Of a DNA stretch of 64,000 nt, positions 50,138 through 58,257 are shown in pieces. The DNA comes from CAYTGR01 sp964437445 (GTDB taxonomy: Bacteria > Chloroflexota > Anaerolineae > B4-G1 > SLSP01). The stretch lies in contig CAYTGR010000002.1 in assembly GCA_964437445.1 (NCBI GenBank), forward strand, positions 62,001-126,000, read 5' to 3'. Position numbers and translations under genes: made by a program. Positions within the stretch are counted from its first letter, which is position 1. Every line of letters starts with the position of its first letter. The notes beneath the pieces are model-generated. The model was not told the DNA's origin. It ran no database searches and worked only from the letters and a program-made list of their open reading frames with translations.

Positions 50138-50238
50138 GGAATTCCCCATGAACTGGTGTTCACCAGCCGTGGGATGAAAATAGGCTCGTAGTGCCGCGCT
50201 TCAGCGCGTGGGACGGCGCTCAAGCACCTCACTACAAA
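50138..50238 (+). repeat. Full copy A of the 100-bp multi-hairpin element
   Basis: Aligns without gaps to the reverse complement of 33578-33677 with about eight differences. Features in order: palindrome GGAATTCC (50138-50145), hairpin CTGGTGTTCACCAG, GTAGT (50188-50192), hairpin CGCGCTTCAGCGCG, hairpin GGCGCT.AAGC.CC, and ACTAC (50231-50235) as the inverted partner of GTAGT. It lies in the leader of the epimerase gene. Confidence 0.9.
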
Positions 50239-50286
50239 CTCAGAACGTTATTTTCATTATTTTCAATTATTTTCAAAGGAGGGACG

Positions 50287-51237
50287 ATGGGACAAGGCAA
50301 AGTTTTGGTGACCGGGGGGGCCGGGTTTATCGGCTCGCATGTGGTGGATGGGTTGATTGAGGCGGGATATGATGTTGCTATTGTAGACGATCTTTCTACA
50401 GGCCATCGGCGCAATCTTAACCCCAAGGCGCGTTTCTACGAAATCAGTATCTGCGACCCGGGGCTGGCCCAGGTGTTTGAGCAGGAGCGCCCGGACTATG
50501 TGGACCACCACGCCGCGCAGATGAACGTGCGCCGGTCTATCATTGACCCGGAGTATGACGCCCGGGTGAACATTTTAGGCTCGCTGAACCTCATTCAGTG
50601 TGCCGTGAAGTACGGCGTCAAAAATTTCGTTTACATTTCTTCTGGGGGGGCAGCTTATGGTGAGCCGGAGTATCTGCCCTGTGACGAAGCGCATCCGATC
50701 AACCCCATCTGTCAGTACGGCGTCACCAAGCACACGGTGGAGCATTACCTGTTCCTTTATGGCCGGAATTACGGGCTGAACTATGCTGTACTGCGTTACC
50801 CGAACGTCTACGGGCCCCGTCAAGATCCCTATGGGGAGGCCGGGGTGGTGGCTATTTTTACCCGCCAGATGCAACATGGGCAGCAGGTTTACATCAACGG
50901 CAGCGGCGAGCAGGTGCGCGACTTTGTCTATGTCTCCGATTGTGCCCGGGCTAACGTGATGTTGATTGAGGATGGCGGCCGCGAGATCTTTAATCTGGGT
51001 TGTGGAGAGGGAACCTCTGTCAACGAAATTTACCAGCATTTGAAGGAAATCAACCAGTATCCGCTGGAGGCCAGGCACAACCCGGCGATCGTCGGGGAAA
51101 CTTTCCGCATTTACCTGGATGCCAGCAAGGCCAGGCGGATGTTGAACTGGGAGCCCACTGTTGGCCTGCGTGAGGGGTTGGAACGGACGGCGGCCTATTT
51201 CCGGGAGCATGATCAGGAGCCAGGGAGCGGTGATTAG
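50287..51237 (+). CDS. NAD-dependent sugar epimerase/dehydratase (UDP-glucose 4-epimerase type)
   Basis: 316 residues from ATG 50287 (AAAGGAGGG upstream). NAD-binding TGGAGFIGSH is at 9-18; the catalytic Ser region is ISSGGAAYGE and the YxxxK is YGVTK. It is an extended SDR of the GalE/WbpP type, converting a UDP-sugar precursor for the polysaccharide made by the genes downstream. It opens the polysaccharide locus. The specific epimer pair cannot be read from the sequence. Confidence 0.9.
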   Translation: MGQGKVLVTGGAGFIGSHVVDGLIEAGYDVAIVDDLSTGHRRNLNPKARFYEISICDPGLAQVFEQERPDYVDHHAAQMNVRRSIIDPEYDARVNILGSLNLIQCAVKYGVKNFVYISSGGAAYGEPEYLPCDEAHPINPICQYGVTKHTVEHYLFLYGRNYGLNYAVLRYPNVYGPRQDPYGEAGVVAIFTRQMQHGQQVYINGSGEQVRDFVYVSDCARANVMLIEDGGREIFNLGCGEGTSVNEIYQHLKEINQYPLEARHNPAIVGETFRIYLDASKARRMLNWEPTVGLREGLERTAAYFREHDQEPGSGD

Positions 51238-51358
51238 TGAGGAGTGTATGGTAATAGTTACATAAAGTAGCAGGATGAAACCCTTGAATCTTGCGGCGCT
51301 CAGGAAGAATTGGGCGACTATTGGACGAGAACTAAGTGACTATTTTTTGAGGAGAGCG

Positions 51359-52099
51359 ATGGACGAGAAAGTTTTAGTGATTGATAACGATCCAGGACTG
51401 CTCACCCTGCTCAAGTTGGGGCTGGAGAGGGACGGCTTCACGGTTTATACGGTGGCCAGCGGACAGGAAGGGCTGCGCCAGGCCTATGAAATCCACCCGG
51501 ATGTGATCATTCTGGACATCATGATGCCGGATATGGATGGTTGGACGACCTGTCAGCGGTTACGCAATATTTGCGATACCCCCATTATCATGCTCACGGC
51601 CAAGACTTCGCAGATGGATGTGTTGAAAGGATTATCGCTGGGGGCCGACGATTACCTGGCCAAGCCGTGTAGCCTGGATGAGCTGAAGGCGCGCATCCGC
51701 ACGGTCTTGCGGCGAAGCGGGGGCCGCAAAAGTGAATCGTGGCAGCTGGTCTACGATGACGGGAATCTGCGCATTGATCTGCGGGATGGGGCGGTCATGT
51801 TGCAAGGGAAGATTGTGGATCTTACGCCTACCGAGTCGCGGCTGCTGCTCTACCTGGTGAGTCAGAAGGGGCGGATCGTGCCCCACAAAGAGCTGCTCAC
51901 CAGTGTCTGGGGGCCGGAGTATGCGAAAGAGGTGGGGTATCTCAGCGTCTACGTGCGGTATCTCCGGCGCAAGATTGAGGACGATCCGGAACACCCTGCC
52001 TACATCCGCACCCGCTGGGGCGTGGGATATTATTTTGCCGGTAGCGGCATGTTAGAGAAATTTCAGAGCCCCAGCTTTGCCGAAAGTGCGCTGCAATGA
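51359..52099 (+). CDS. OmpR-family response regulator, start of the EPS operon
   Basis: 246 residues from ATG 51359 (TGAGGAGAG upstream). Receiver domain with acidic pocket near DND 9-11, phospho-acceptor Asp53 in LDIMMPDMDG and Lys in AKPCS. The winged-helix domain ends with RYLRRKIEDDP...RTRWGVGYYF. A short unusual tail follows (about 230-246). No histidine kinase is adjacent. Its stop overlaps the ATG of the Wzz/kinase gene by four bases, so it likely controls or is co-regulated with the polysaccharide genes. Confidence 0.9.
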   Translation: MDEKVLVIDNDPGLLTLLKLGLERDGFTVYTVASGQEGLRQAYEIHPDVIILDIMMPDMDGWTTCQRLRNICDTPIIMLTAKTSQMDVLKGLSLGADDYLAKPCSLDELKARIRTVLRRSGGRKSESWQLVYDDGNLRIDLRDGAVMLQGKIVDLTPTESRLLLYLVSQKGRIVPHKELLTSVWGPEYAKEVGYLSVYVRYLRRKIEDDPEHPAYIRTRWGVGYYFAGSGMLEKFQSPSFAESALQ

Positions 52100-53904
52100 A
52101 CAAAAAAATCAATGTTCTCCATCTCCTGCGCCGGTGGTGGTGGATGTTGTTAATCAGTCTGTTGGTGCCGGTCGGCGGGGCGCGGTATTTGACTGCCCGG
52201 CAGCCCGACTACTATCAGGCGCGGGTCACCTTGATGATCGGGACCAACTTGCAGAGCGCAGAACCCGATCCGTGGAAGATCAACGTGACCAACAGCCTGG
52301 CGAGCGCCTATGCGCTGCTGGTCAAAGAGCGACCGGTGACCGAAGCGGTGATTAAGCGCCTGGCTTTGCCGTTAACACCGGAGCAACTGGCCCAACGGAT
52401 CACTACCCAGGTTTCAACGGAGGCGCAGCTGTTGACCCTGATGGTGGTGGATGGTAATCCTGATACGGCGGCGTTGATTGCCAACGCTCTGGCCGACGAG
52501 TTGGTGCGGCGCAGCCCGGTCTCGGGCGAGGAACAGCGGCGGCGGCAGGCTTTTGTCAAGGCGCAGATGGATGATCTGGAAAAGCGGATTGATTTCCTCA
52601 ACCAGGAAATTGATAAAGTACGCGCTTCACTGTTGGAACTGACCTCGGCGGCGGAGCTGGAGGAAGCGCAGAGCCGGCTCACCCAGCTGGAGAAGTCCAA
52701 GGTAGATTATCAGACCGCCTACGCCGGCCTGTTAGCCTCCTATAGCCAGGATTCCCCTAATATTGTCTCGGTGTTTCAGCAGGCGGTCAAGCCCTCCTCG
52801 CCATTGCCGCGCCGCGATCTGCTGATTGTCGGGGTTGCTGCGTTGGGCGGCCTGGCGCTGGGGGTTGCCGCAGCGCTCTTGATTGAATACCTGGACGATT
52901 CGTTGCGTTGGGAAGGGGAGTCCAAGCGCACGCTGTTGGACCTGCCGGTGGTAGGAGCGATTCCCACCTCCCGATATTCCAATGTCATGAACAATTTTGA
53001 CCCGCTCTCGCCGGCCACCGAGATGATCCGAGCCTTGCGGACAAATATTTTTCTGGTGGCAGGCGACCGCCCGCTGCGGACGTTGTTGGTTACCAGCCCT
53101 GACATCCAGGCCGGCAAGACGTTTACGGTAGCCCGGCTGGGGCTGGCGATGGCGAACAGCGGCAAACAGGTCATCCTGGTGGATTCCGATCTGCGGCGGC
53201 CAGCACTGCACGAACAATTTGATCTGCCCAACCTGGAAGGGCTTTCCGATGTGCTGGTCAATCCAGAATCCATGCTGGGCAATTTGTCGGCGCTGCTTCA
53301 GCCCAGCGGTCATCCCAATCTGGCAGTGCTGACGGCCGGGAAGCCCCCTATTGATCCCAGCCTGTTGCTCACTATGCCGCGGCTCAAAGAGCTGTTGCAG
53401 GCGTTGGAGGGATTGGCCGACGTGGTTGTGATTGACAGCCCCCCTGTCATGGTGGGACCGGATAGCACGTTGTTGGCGATGGCATCCGACGGGGCGGTGT
53501 TGGTGGTCAGCTCAGGACGGAGCACCCGGTCGGCGCTGACCACGGCTAAAGAGCAGCTAACCGAACATGGCGATGTGACTCTGTTGGGGGTGGTTTTCAA
53601 CCGGGTGACTCCGAGCTCCAATGGCTATTACTACTATGGTTATGGGTTGCCACGCCAGCGCCGGTTCCGTCGCGCCTGGAAATGGCTCAAGGTGCATCTG
53701 CCGTTTTTGCATTTGCCCGAGCTCAAGCGAGAGAAGGTAGATGTGCTGGCGCTGGCCGAGGTGGCAGACATTCTGGGGGTTCAGCGTGCCACGGCGCGGC
53801 GCTGGTGCCAGAGCGGTCGCCTCAAGGCTTACCGTTCCGGGCTGCGGTGGTATGTCAAAAAGGACGATTTTCGGGCCTTTGTAGAACAGTTTTCTAAACC
53901 ATGA
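52096..53904 (+). CDS. Wzz/BY-kinase polysaccharide co-polymerase with C-terminal HTH domain
   Basis: 602 residues. Wzz part: helix 1 about 14-32, periplasmic region with coiled coil (about 150-205), helix 2 about 240-263. The BY-kinase part has Walker A SPDIQAGKT (334-342, Lys341), Walker A' VILVDSDLRRP (359-369), Walker B VVVIDS (443-448), and a Tyr cluster (Tyr511-514 and 516). Residues about 548-599 then form an excisionase/MerR-like helix-turn-helix (LALAEVADILGVQRATARRWCQ...LRWYVKKDDFRAFV). Wzz-BYK proteins set chain length and are controlled by tyrosine phosphorylation; the extra DNA-binding-like domain is not part of the standard family. It overlaps neighbours by four bases on both sides. 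Confidence 0.9.
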   Translation: MNKKINVLHLLRRWWWMLLISLLVPVGGARYLTARQPDYYQARVTLMIGTNLQSAEPDPWKINVTNSLASAYALLVKERPVTEAVIKRLALPLTPEQLAQRITTQVSTEAQLLTLMVVDGNPDTAALIANALADELVRRSPVSGEEQRRRQAFVKAQMDDLEKRIDFLNQEIDKVRASLLELTSAAELEEAQSRLTQLEKSKVDYQTAYAGLLASYSQDSPNIVSVFQQAVKPSSPLPRRDLLIVGVAALGGLALGVAAALLIEYLDDSLRWEGESKRTLLDLPVVGAIPTSRYSNVMNNFDPLSPATEMIRALRTNIFLVAGDRPLRTLLVTSPDIQAGKTFTVARLGLAMANSGKQVILVDSDLRRPALHEQFDLPNLEGLSDVLVNPESMLGNLSALLQPSGHPNLAVLTAGKPPIDPSLLLTMPRLKELLQALEGLADVVVIDSPPVMVGPDSTLLAMASDGAVLVVSSGRSTRSALTTAKEQLTEHGDVTLLGVVFNRVTPSSNGYYYYGYGLPRQRRFRRAWKWLKVHLPFLHLPELKREKVDVLALAEVADILGVQRATARRWCQSGRLKAYRSGLRWYVKKDDFRAFVEQFSKP

Positions 53905-55207
53905 GCGCTTTTTCCCGTATCGTTGCTAAAAACTCTTTCTTCAGCTTGCTCGGCCAGGTCGGCATCAAGGCGTTGAGTTTTGTCTTTTCCGTCTTTGTGG
54001 TGCGCCGGCTGGGCGGTGAGAGCTACGGCCAATACATGACGGTATTGGCCTACGTCAACATCTTTGCCATTTTCTCGGACCTGGGGCTGGCTCCGTATGC
54101 GTTGCGCGAGATCGCGAAGGATAAGAGCAAGACCTTCAACCTCTTTTCCAATGTCGTGGCGCTCCGGCTGCTGCTCTCCATCCCGGCGGTGGCGCTGGCG
54201 ACCGGGTCGGCGTGGTTTTCCGGCCGTGACCCGGCGTTGGTCTGGGGGATTTTCGTCTATAGCTGCGGCCTCTTTATCTATGCCGTTCAGGGTCCACTGG
54301 ATGCGCTGCTCATAGCAAAAGAGCGACTGGATTACTCTTCGCTTTTCAGTGTTATCAATCAGCTGGTCTTTGTCATGCTGGGCACGCTGGTGTTGGTGCA
54401 GGGCTATGGCGTTCTGGGCCTGATTGGGGCTTCCCTGATGGCCGTGTTGGTGCCGACCGTGCTTAGCGCCGGTACCATCCGCCGTCGCCTGGGCGGGTTG
54501 CAAGTGCAGGTGACGCCGCGTGACTGGGGATACTTACTGAAGCGCGCCCTGCCCTTCGGGGTGATCGGTTTCACGCTGGGCCTTTCGTACAAGGTGGATA
54601 CCGTTCTGCTCCAGTACTTTTGGGGGGATGCCGAGACCGGCTGGTACAACATTGCTTACAACCTTATTTTCATGCTGACCACTATCTCCCATGCGGTGAA
54701 CGTCTCACTCTACCCCTCCATGGTTCGCCAACAGGCCACCGCGCCGGACCAGATGGGGCAGATTTACAATCGCGCGCTGAAGTATCTGTTCGCTCTTTCT
54801 ATCCCGGTTGCGGTGGGGACCACGGTGTTAGCCGATCAGATCATTGTTTTCCTGTACACGCNNNNNNNNNNNNNNNNNNNNNNNNNNNNNNNNNNNNNNN
54901 NNNNNNNNNNNNNNNNNNNNNNNNNNNNNNNNNNNNNNNNNNNNNNNNNNNNNNNNNNNNNCGTGAACTGCGGGCCGTGGATCGGCTGAACACCTTTGTT
55001 AAACCGGTTCTGTCGGCAGCGCTGATGGGACTCTGCGCCTGGCTCCTGCGCGGTTGGCCGCTGTTGGTGGTGGTAGCGCTGGCGGGTGGGCTCTATCTGG
55101 CCGGCCTGGTGGTATTGAAAGCGGTGGATCAGAAAGAGGTGCTCTTTGTCCGCCAACTGCTGACCCGTCGCACGCCGGCGGCTGCCGAGGAGGGGATTTC
55201 TCAATGA
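53901..55207 (+). CDS. Polysaccharide flippase (Wzx-like), interrupted by an assembly gap
   Basis: The first 320 residues (53901-54861) form about ten membrane helices of the MATE/Wzx kind (FFSLLGQVGIKALSFVFSVFVVRRLGGESYGQYMT; YSSLFSVINQLVFVMLGTLVLVQGYGVLGLIG). A run of 100 N (54862-54961) follows. The end (54962-55207, ...LNTFVKPVLSAALMGLCAWLLRGWPLL) continues in another frame, which shows the gap length is arbitrary. The stop overlaps the next ATG. It should flip the lipid-linked repeat unit across the membrane. Start overlaps the kinase stop by four bases. Confidence 0.85.
54862..54961. other. Assembly gap (100 N)
   Basis: One hundred consecutive N inside the flippase gene. The reading frame differs on the two sides, so the true missing length is not a multiple consistent with 100 bases. 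Confidence 0.99.
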
Positions 55208-56541
55208 AGGTCTTGCTGGCAGCGCATCATTTCCCCCCGCAGTTCCTGGGCGGGGCCGAATGGCAGGCCTACCGCATGGCACGCTGGCTCCGCGCGGCGG
55301 GACACGAGGTGCGGGTGCTCTGTGTGGCTTCGGACACGCAAGGGCAGGTGGGGGAACTGACCTACCAGGACGAAATCTACCAGGGATTGCCGGTGCGCCG
55401 GCTGGCTTTCAACCTGCCTGCCGTGCCGGACCCCCTCCGTTGGAGTTTCCGCAACCCGTTGGTGGAGCAGCACACTGAGGCGCTGCTGGCCGAGTTCCAA
55501 CCTGATCTTTTACATCTGGTCAGCGGCTATTTGCTTTCCGGGAGCGTGCTCGCTGCCGCTGAGACGCTTGGTTTCCCCACCGTGTTGATGCCGATGGACT
55601 ACTGGTTCCTCTGTCCCCGGATCACGCTGCTACACCCGGATGGCTGTTTGTGTCCGGTGCCTGATGATCGTTGTGCCTGCGTGATCTGTCTGCGCCAGGA
55701 TAAACGGCGGTACCGGTGGGCCAATGCGGTGACCGGGGGGCGGGCGACCCGCTGGCTGCGCGCGCTGGGCAGCTCGCGGTTTTGCCCTAAGGGATGGCGG
55801 GCGCGGGCGGCGCGGGAGACACTCAGAGAACGCGACCGCTATCTTCAGGAACGCTTTGCTGCTGCCAGCGCGGTGGTGGTCAATTCTCGCTTTCTCCAGC
55901 GGACGTTGGAGCAGCACGGCTTCACGGCGCGCCGGCTGATCCAGGTTCGGCAGGGGTTGGAGCTGCCCCCCTCGGCAGGAACGAGGTTGGCACGCTCAGA
56001 TGGCGTTTTCCGTATCGGCTACGTGGGGCAGTTGGTGCACTACAAGGGGGTGGAGACGCTGGTACGGGCCTTCCGACAGCTGCCTCCCACGGGGCGTCCG
56101 CTGGAACTCGTGCTTTACGGCGACCCCACGCGCTTTCCGGCCTTCGCCCGCGACCTGCGGCGTGGCATCGGTGACGATGCCTGCATCCAGCTGGCCGGCA
56201 CTTTCACCCATGACCGGCTGGCCGAGGTCTACGGCGGGCTGGATCTGTTGGTGGTTCCCTCGCTCTGGTACGAGAACAGCCCCAATGCGATTTTGGAGGC
56301 CCAGGCGTTTCAGGTACCGGTGATCGCTTCCAACCTGGGGGGTATCCCTGAGCTGGTGCAGGATGAGGTCAACGGTCTGCTGTTTGAGCCGGGTAACCCG
56401 GCAGCCCTGGCCCGCCAGCTGCAACGGACGGTGGCGGAACCGGGGTTGTTAGCACGGCTGCGCGCCGGGAGCGGGCCGGTCAAGAGCCTGGATGAGGAGA
56501 TGCAGGAATTGATGCAGGTCTACCGGGAGGTGAGAGGGTGA
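55204..56541 (+). CDS. GT4-family glycosyltransferase
   Basis: 445 residues, GT-B fold. N-terminal MKVLLAAHHFPPQFLGGAEWQAYRMARWLRAAGHEVRVL; Cys cluster CLCPVPDDRCACVICL near 155-172; C-terminal IGYVGQLVHYKGVETLVRAF, VPSLWYENSPNAILEAQAFQVPVIASNLGGIPE containing the E-x7-E donor site. It adds a sugar to the lipid-linked polysaccharide unit. The Cys-rich insert might hold zinc. Its ATG overlaps the flippase stop. Its last codons and stop (VRG, TGA) are the first units of an 8-base tandem array. Confidence 0.9.
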   Translation: MKVLLAAHHFPPQFLGGAEWQAYRMARWLRAAGHEVRVLCVASDTQGQVGELTYQDEIYQGLPVRRLAFNLPAVPDPLRWSFRNPLVEQHTEALLAEFQPDLLHLVSGYLLSGSVLAAAETLGFPTVLMPMDYWFLCPRITLLHPDGCLCPVPDDRCACVICLRQDKRRYRWANAVTGGRATRWLRALGSSRFCPKGWRARAARETLRERDRYLQERFAAASAVVVNSRFLQRTLEQHGFTARRLIQVRQGLELPPSAGTRLARSDGVFRIGYVGQLVHYKGVETLVRAFRQLPPTGRPLELVLYGDPTRFPAFARDLRRGIGDDACIQLAGTFTHDRLAEVYGGLDLLVVPSLWYENSPNAILEAQAFQVPVIASNLGGIPELVQDEVNGLLFEPGNPAALARQLQRTVAEPGLLARLRAGSGPVKSLDEEMQELMQVYREVRG

Positions 56542-56610
56542 GAGGGTGAGAGGATGAGAGGATGAGAGGATGAGAGGATGAGAGGATGAGAGGGTGAGAG
56601 GATGAGAGGG
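56531..56610. repeat. Octad tandem array, TGAGAGG(A/G), ten units
   Basis: Ten perfect 8-base units TGAGAGGA or TGAGAGGG run without interruption from 56531 to 56610. The stop codon of the glycosyltransferase gene (56539-56541) lies in the second unit. Confidence 0.95.
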
Positions 56611-56626
56611 TGATGAGGAGAAATTT

Positions 56627-56689
56627 GCTGAAGGCTGAGCTGCTGAAACGCTGAACCGCTGGAACGCTGAACCGCTAAACCGCTCGCAG
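56627..56689. repeat. Octad tandem array, GCTGAACC family
   Basis: Units GCTGAAG, GCTGAGCT, GCTGAAAC, GCTGAACC, GCTGGAAC, GCTGAACC, GCTAAACC and GCTCGCAG (one of 7, seven of 8 bases) end ten bases before the acyltransferase ATG. The unit differs from the neighbouring array but resembles GCTGACN at 9505-9539. Confidence 0.88.
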
Positions 56690-56698
56690 AGGGGGACG

Positions 56699-57307
56699 AT
56701 GGTTTCAACTGGTATGGAAGAAGCACCGCTGAGTTACCGGCACTACTGGCAGAAGTTCTGGGAACTGGGGCCGGATTTTCGCCGCTGGATCATCCCTGGT
56801 GTCATCCGGGGGCTCTGGCGCGCGCGGAATTTCGCCTCCAAAGAGCTCGTCTTTCTGGGCCGGGACGTGACCCTCATCCGGCGCAACCGGCAGGCCCGCA
56901 TTCTGACCGGGCGCGGTTGCCGCATCGCCGATCACTGTTTCATAGATGTCGGCGGGACGCTCCAGCTGGGGGAGCGGGTGGTCGTGGGGCCTTACACCCG
57001 GATCATGGCAGCGACGGAGGTGCATATTGGCGCGCGCTGCATGATCAGCTGGAACTGTAGCATCTTTGATTCGGTCGGGCACCGGCTCTGGCTGGAGGAG
57101 ACCGGCGAGACGGAGATTGAGGCTCCGATCACGATCGGCAACGACGTCTGGATTGGCCCTTACTCCATCATCATGAAGGGCGTGACCATCGGCGACAACG
57201 CCGTTGTGGGGGCCGGCTCGGTAGTGCGGCGCGATGTGCCGCCCAGTACCCTGGTCTACGGCAATCCGGCCCGACCGGCGGGCAAAGTAGCCCGGTGGGA
57301 ACGTTGA
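56699..57307 (+). CDS. Acyltransferase of the left-handed beta-helix (hexapeptide) family
   Basis: 202 residues. Hexapeptide repeats fill about 75-190 (HCFIDVGGTLQLGERVVVGPYTRIMAATEVHIGARCMISWNCSIFDSVGH; PITIGNDVWIGPYSIIMKGVTIGDNAVVGAGSVVRRDVPPSTLVYGNPAR), with the catalytic His in DSVGH. The N-terminus is helical. It probably acetylates a sugar of the polysaccharide. The start ATG 56699 has AGAGGGGGA upstream. Confidence 0.9.
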   Translation: MVSTGMEEAPLSYRHYWQKFWELGPDFRRWIIPGVIRGLWRARNFASKELVFLGRDVTLIRRNRQARILTGRGCRIADHCFIDVGGTLQLGERVVVGPYTRIMAATEVHIGARCMISWNCSIFDSVGHRLWLEETGETEIEAPITIGNDVWIGPYSIIMKGVTIGDNAVVGAGSVVRRDVPPSTLVYGNPARPAGKVARWER

Positions 57308-57317
57308 GCTGGCCTGG

Positions 57318-57350
57318 CGCGCCGGACGGTGCTTAAGCGCCTTACTGAGA
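57318..57350. repeat. Degenerate copy of the GTAGT multi-hairpin element
   Basis: The stretch with GGACGGTGCTTAAGCGCCTTACTGAG matches the right half of the complete copies at 33578 and 50138 with several changes; it lies just past the acyltransferase stop. Confidence 0.5.
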
Positions 57351-57393
57351 ACCTTTCCACCTTTTCTGAGGCTATCCTGACAGGGTGAGGGTG

Positions 57394-58257
57394 ATGAAAA
57401 AGAAGATGTGGCTCGTGGGGGGAGTTGGGATCGTGGTGCTGCTGGCCGTGGCCGGCCTGACCTTGCGGGGGCGTGGCCTGGGGATGGCGGCGCTCCATCA
57501 CGGGCGGGCCTTCCTGGATCACAAGAATGCAGTAAGGGGGGGAAACTTCACCAATGTGATCTTTTTGCACCACTCCACCGGGCGGGCCTTGATCCAGGAA
57601 GGGGGGGTGCGGGAGCGGCTGACGGCGGCCGGTTTCCAATTTTGGGACCACGATTACAACTGGGAGGGCCTCAGCCGCCCGGATGGGACGCTGGCCGGCT
57701 ACAGCTACAGCATTCCCGGCGACAACACCGATCCCGACGGATTGGCGCGGCTTTTCACCCAGCGGGTCTATGCCTGGCCGCTCAACGCTTTCAGCGGTCT
57801 GCTGCAGCACGAGGTCATCATCTTCAAATCCTGTTTCCCGGTGAGCAACATTGAGAGCGACGAGCAGCTGGAAGAGGACAAAGGCTACTACCGGCAGATC
57901 CGCGCCGTGATTGACAAACATCCTGAACATTTCTTCATCCTTTTGACGCAGCCGCCGCTCAATCCGGCGGAGACCACGCCGGAAGCCGCCGCCCGCGCGC
58001 GCGCCCTGGCCGACTGGTTGGCCTCGCCGGAGTTCCTGGCCGGACATCCCAACCTGGCCGTTTTCAACTTCTTTGACCTGCTGGCCGAAAGCGATCCGCA
58101 AGCGCCCGACTACAACATGTTGCGCGCGGCTTATCGCCACGGTACCGATTCGCATCCCAACACGGCGGCCAATGAGACTATCGGCCCGCAATTGGCCGAC
58201 TTTGTGGCTCAGACGGTGGCCGCTTACCGGACGCAGGTGCAAAGCGGAGGCCCCTGA
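57394..58257 (+). CDS. SGNH-like hydrolase, membrane-anchored
   Basis: 287 residues from ATG 57394 (GTG 57385 is an alternative). One N-terminal helix (about 6-25) anchors it. FLHHSTGRALI near 55-65 contains the likely nucleophile Ser of SGNH/GDSL enzymes, and TDSHPN near 255-260 supplies the Asp and His of block V. Members in polysaccharide loci are O-acetyl esterases or acyltransferases. It starts within the operon and its stop overlaps the next ATG by one base (TGATG). Confidence 0.75.
   Translation: MKKKMWLVGGVGIVVLLAVAGLTLRGRGLGMAALHHGRAFLDHKNAVRGGNFTNVIFLHHSTGRALIQEGGVRERLTAAGFQFWDHDYNWEGLSRPDGTLAGYSYSIPGDNTDPDGLARLFTQRVYAWPLNAFSGLLQHEVIIFKSCFPVSNIESDEQLEEDKGYYRQIRAVIDKHPEHFFILLTQPPLNPAETTPEAAARARALADWLASPEFLAGHPNLAVFNFFDLLAESDPQAPDYNMLRAAYRHGTDSHPNTAANETIGPQLADFVAQTVAAYRTQVQSGGP

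Larger units (their letters stand above)
49911..50286. other. 376-base region: terminator, promoter and repeat copy A
   Basis: The region contains the terminator of the ECF gene (49961-50003), a promoter-like TTGACT/TACGAT pair (50038-50067), the full repeat copy A (50138-50238), and the ribosome-binding site AAAGGAGGG of the epimerase gene. No gene is visible. Confidence 0.5.

Noticed and set aside
56531..56689. CRISPR array
   Set aside because: The repeats are direct 8-base units without spacers of constant length, and no cas gene is present anywhere in the window.
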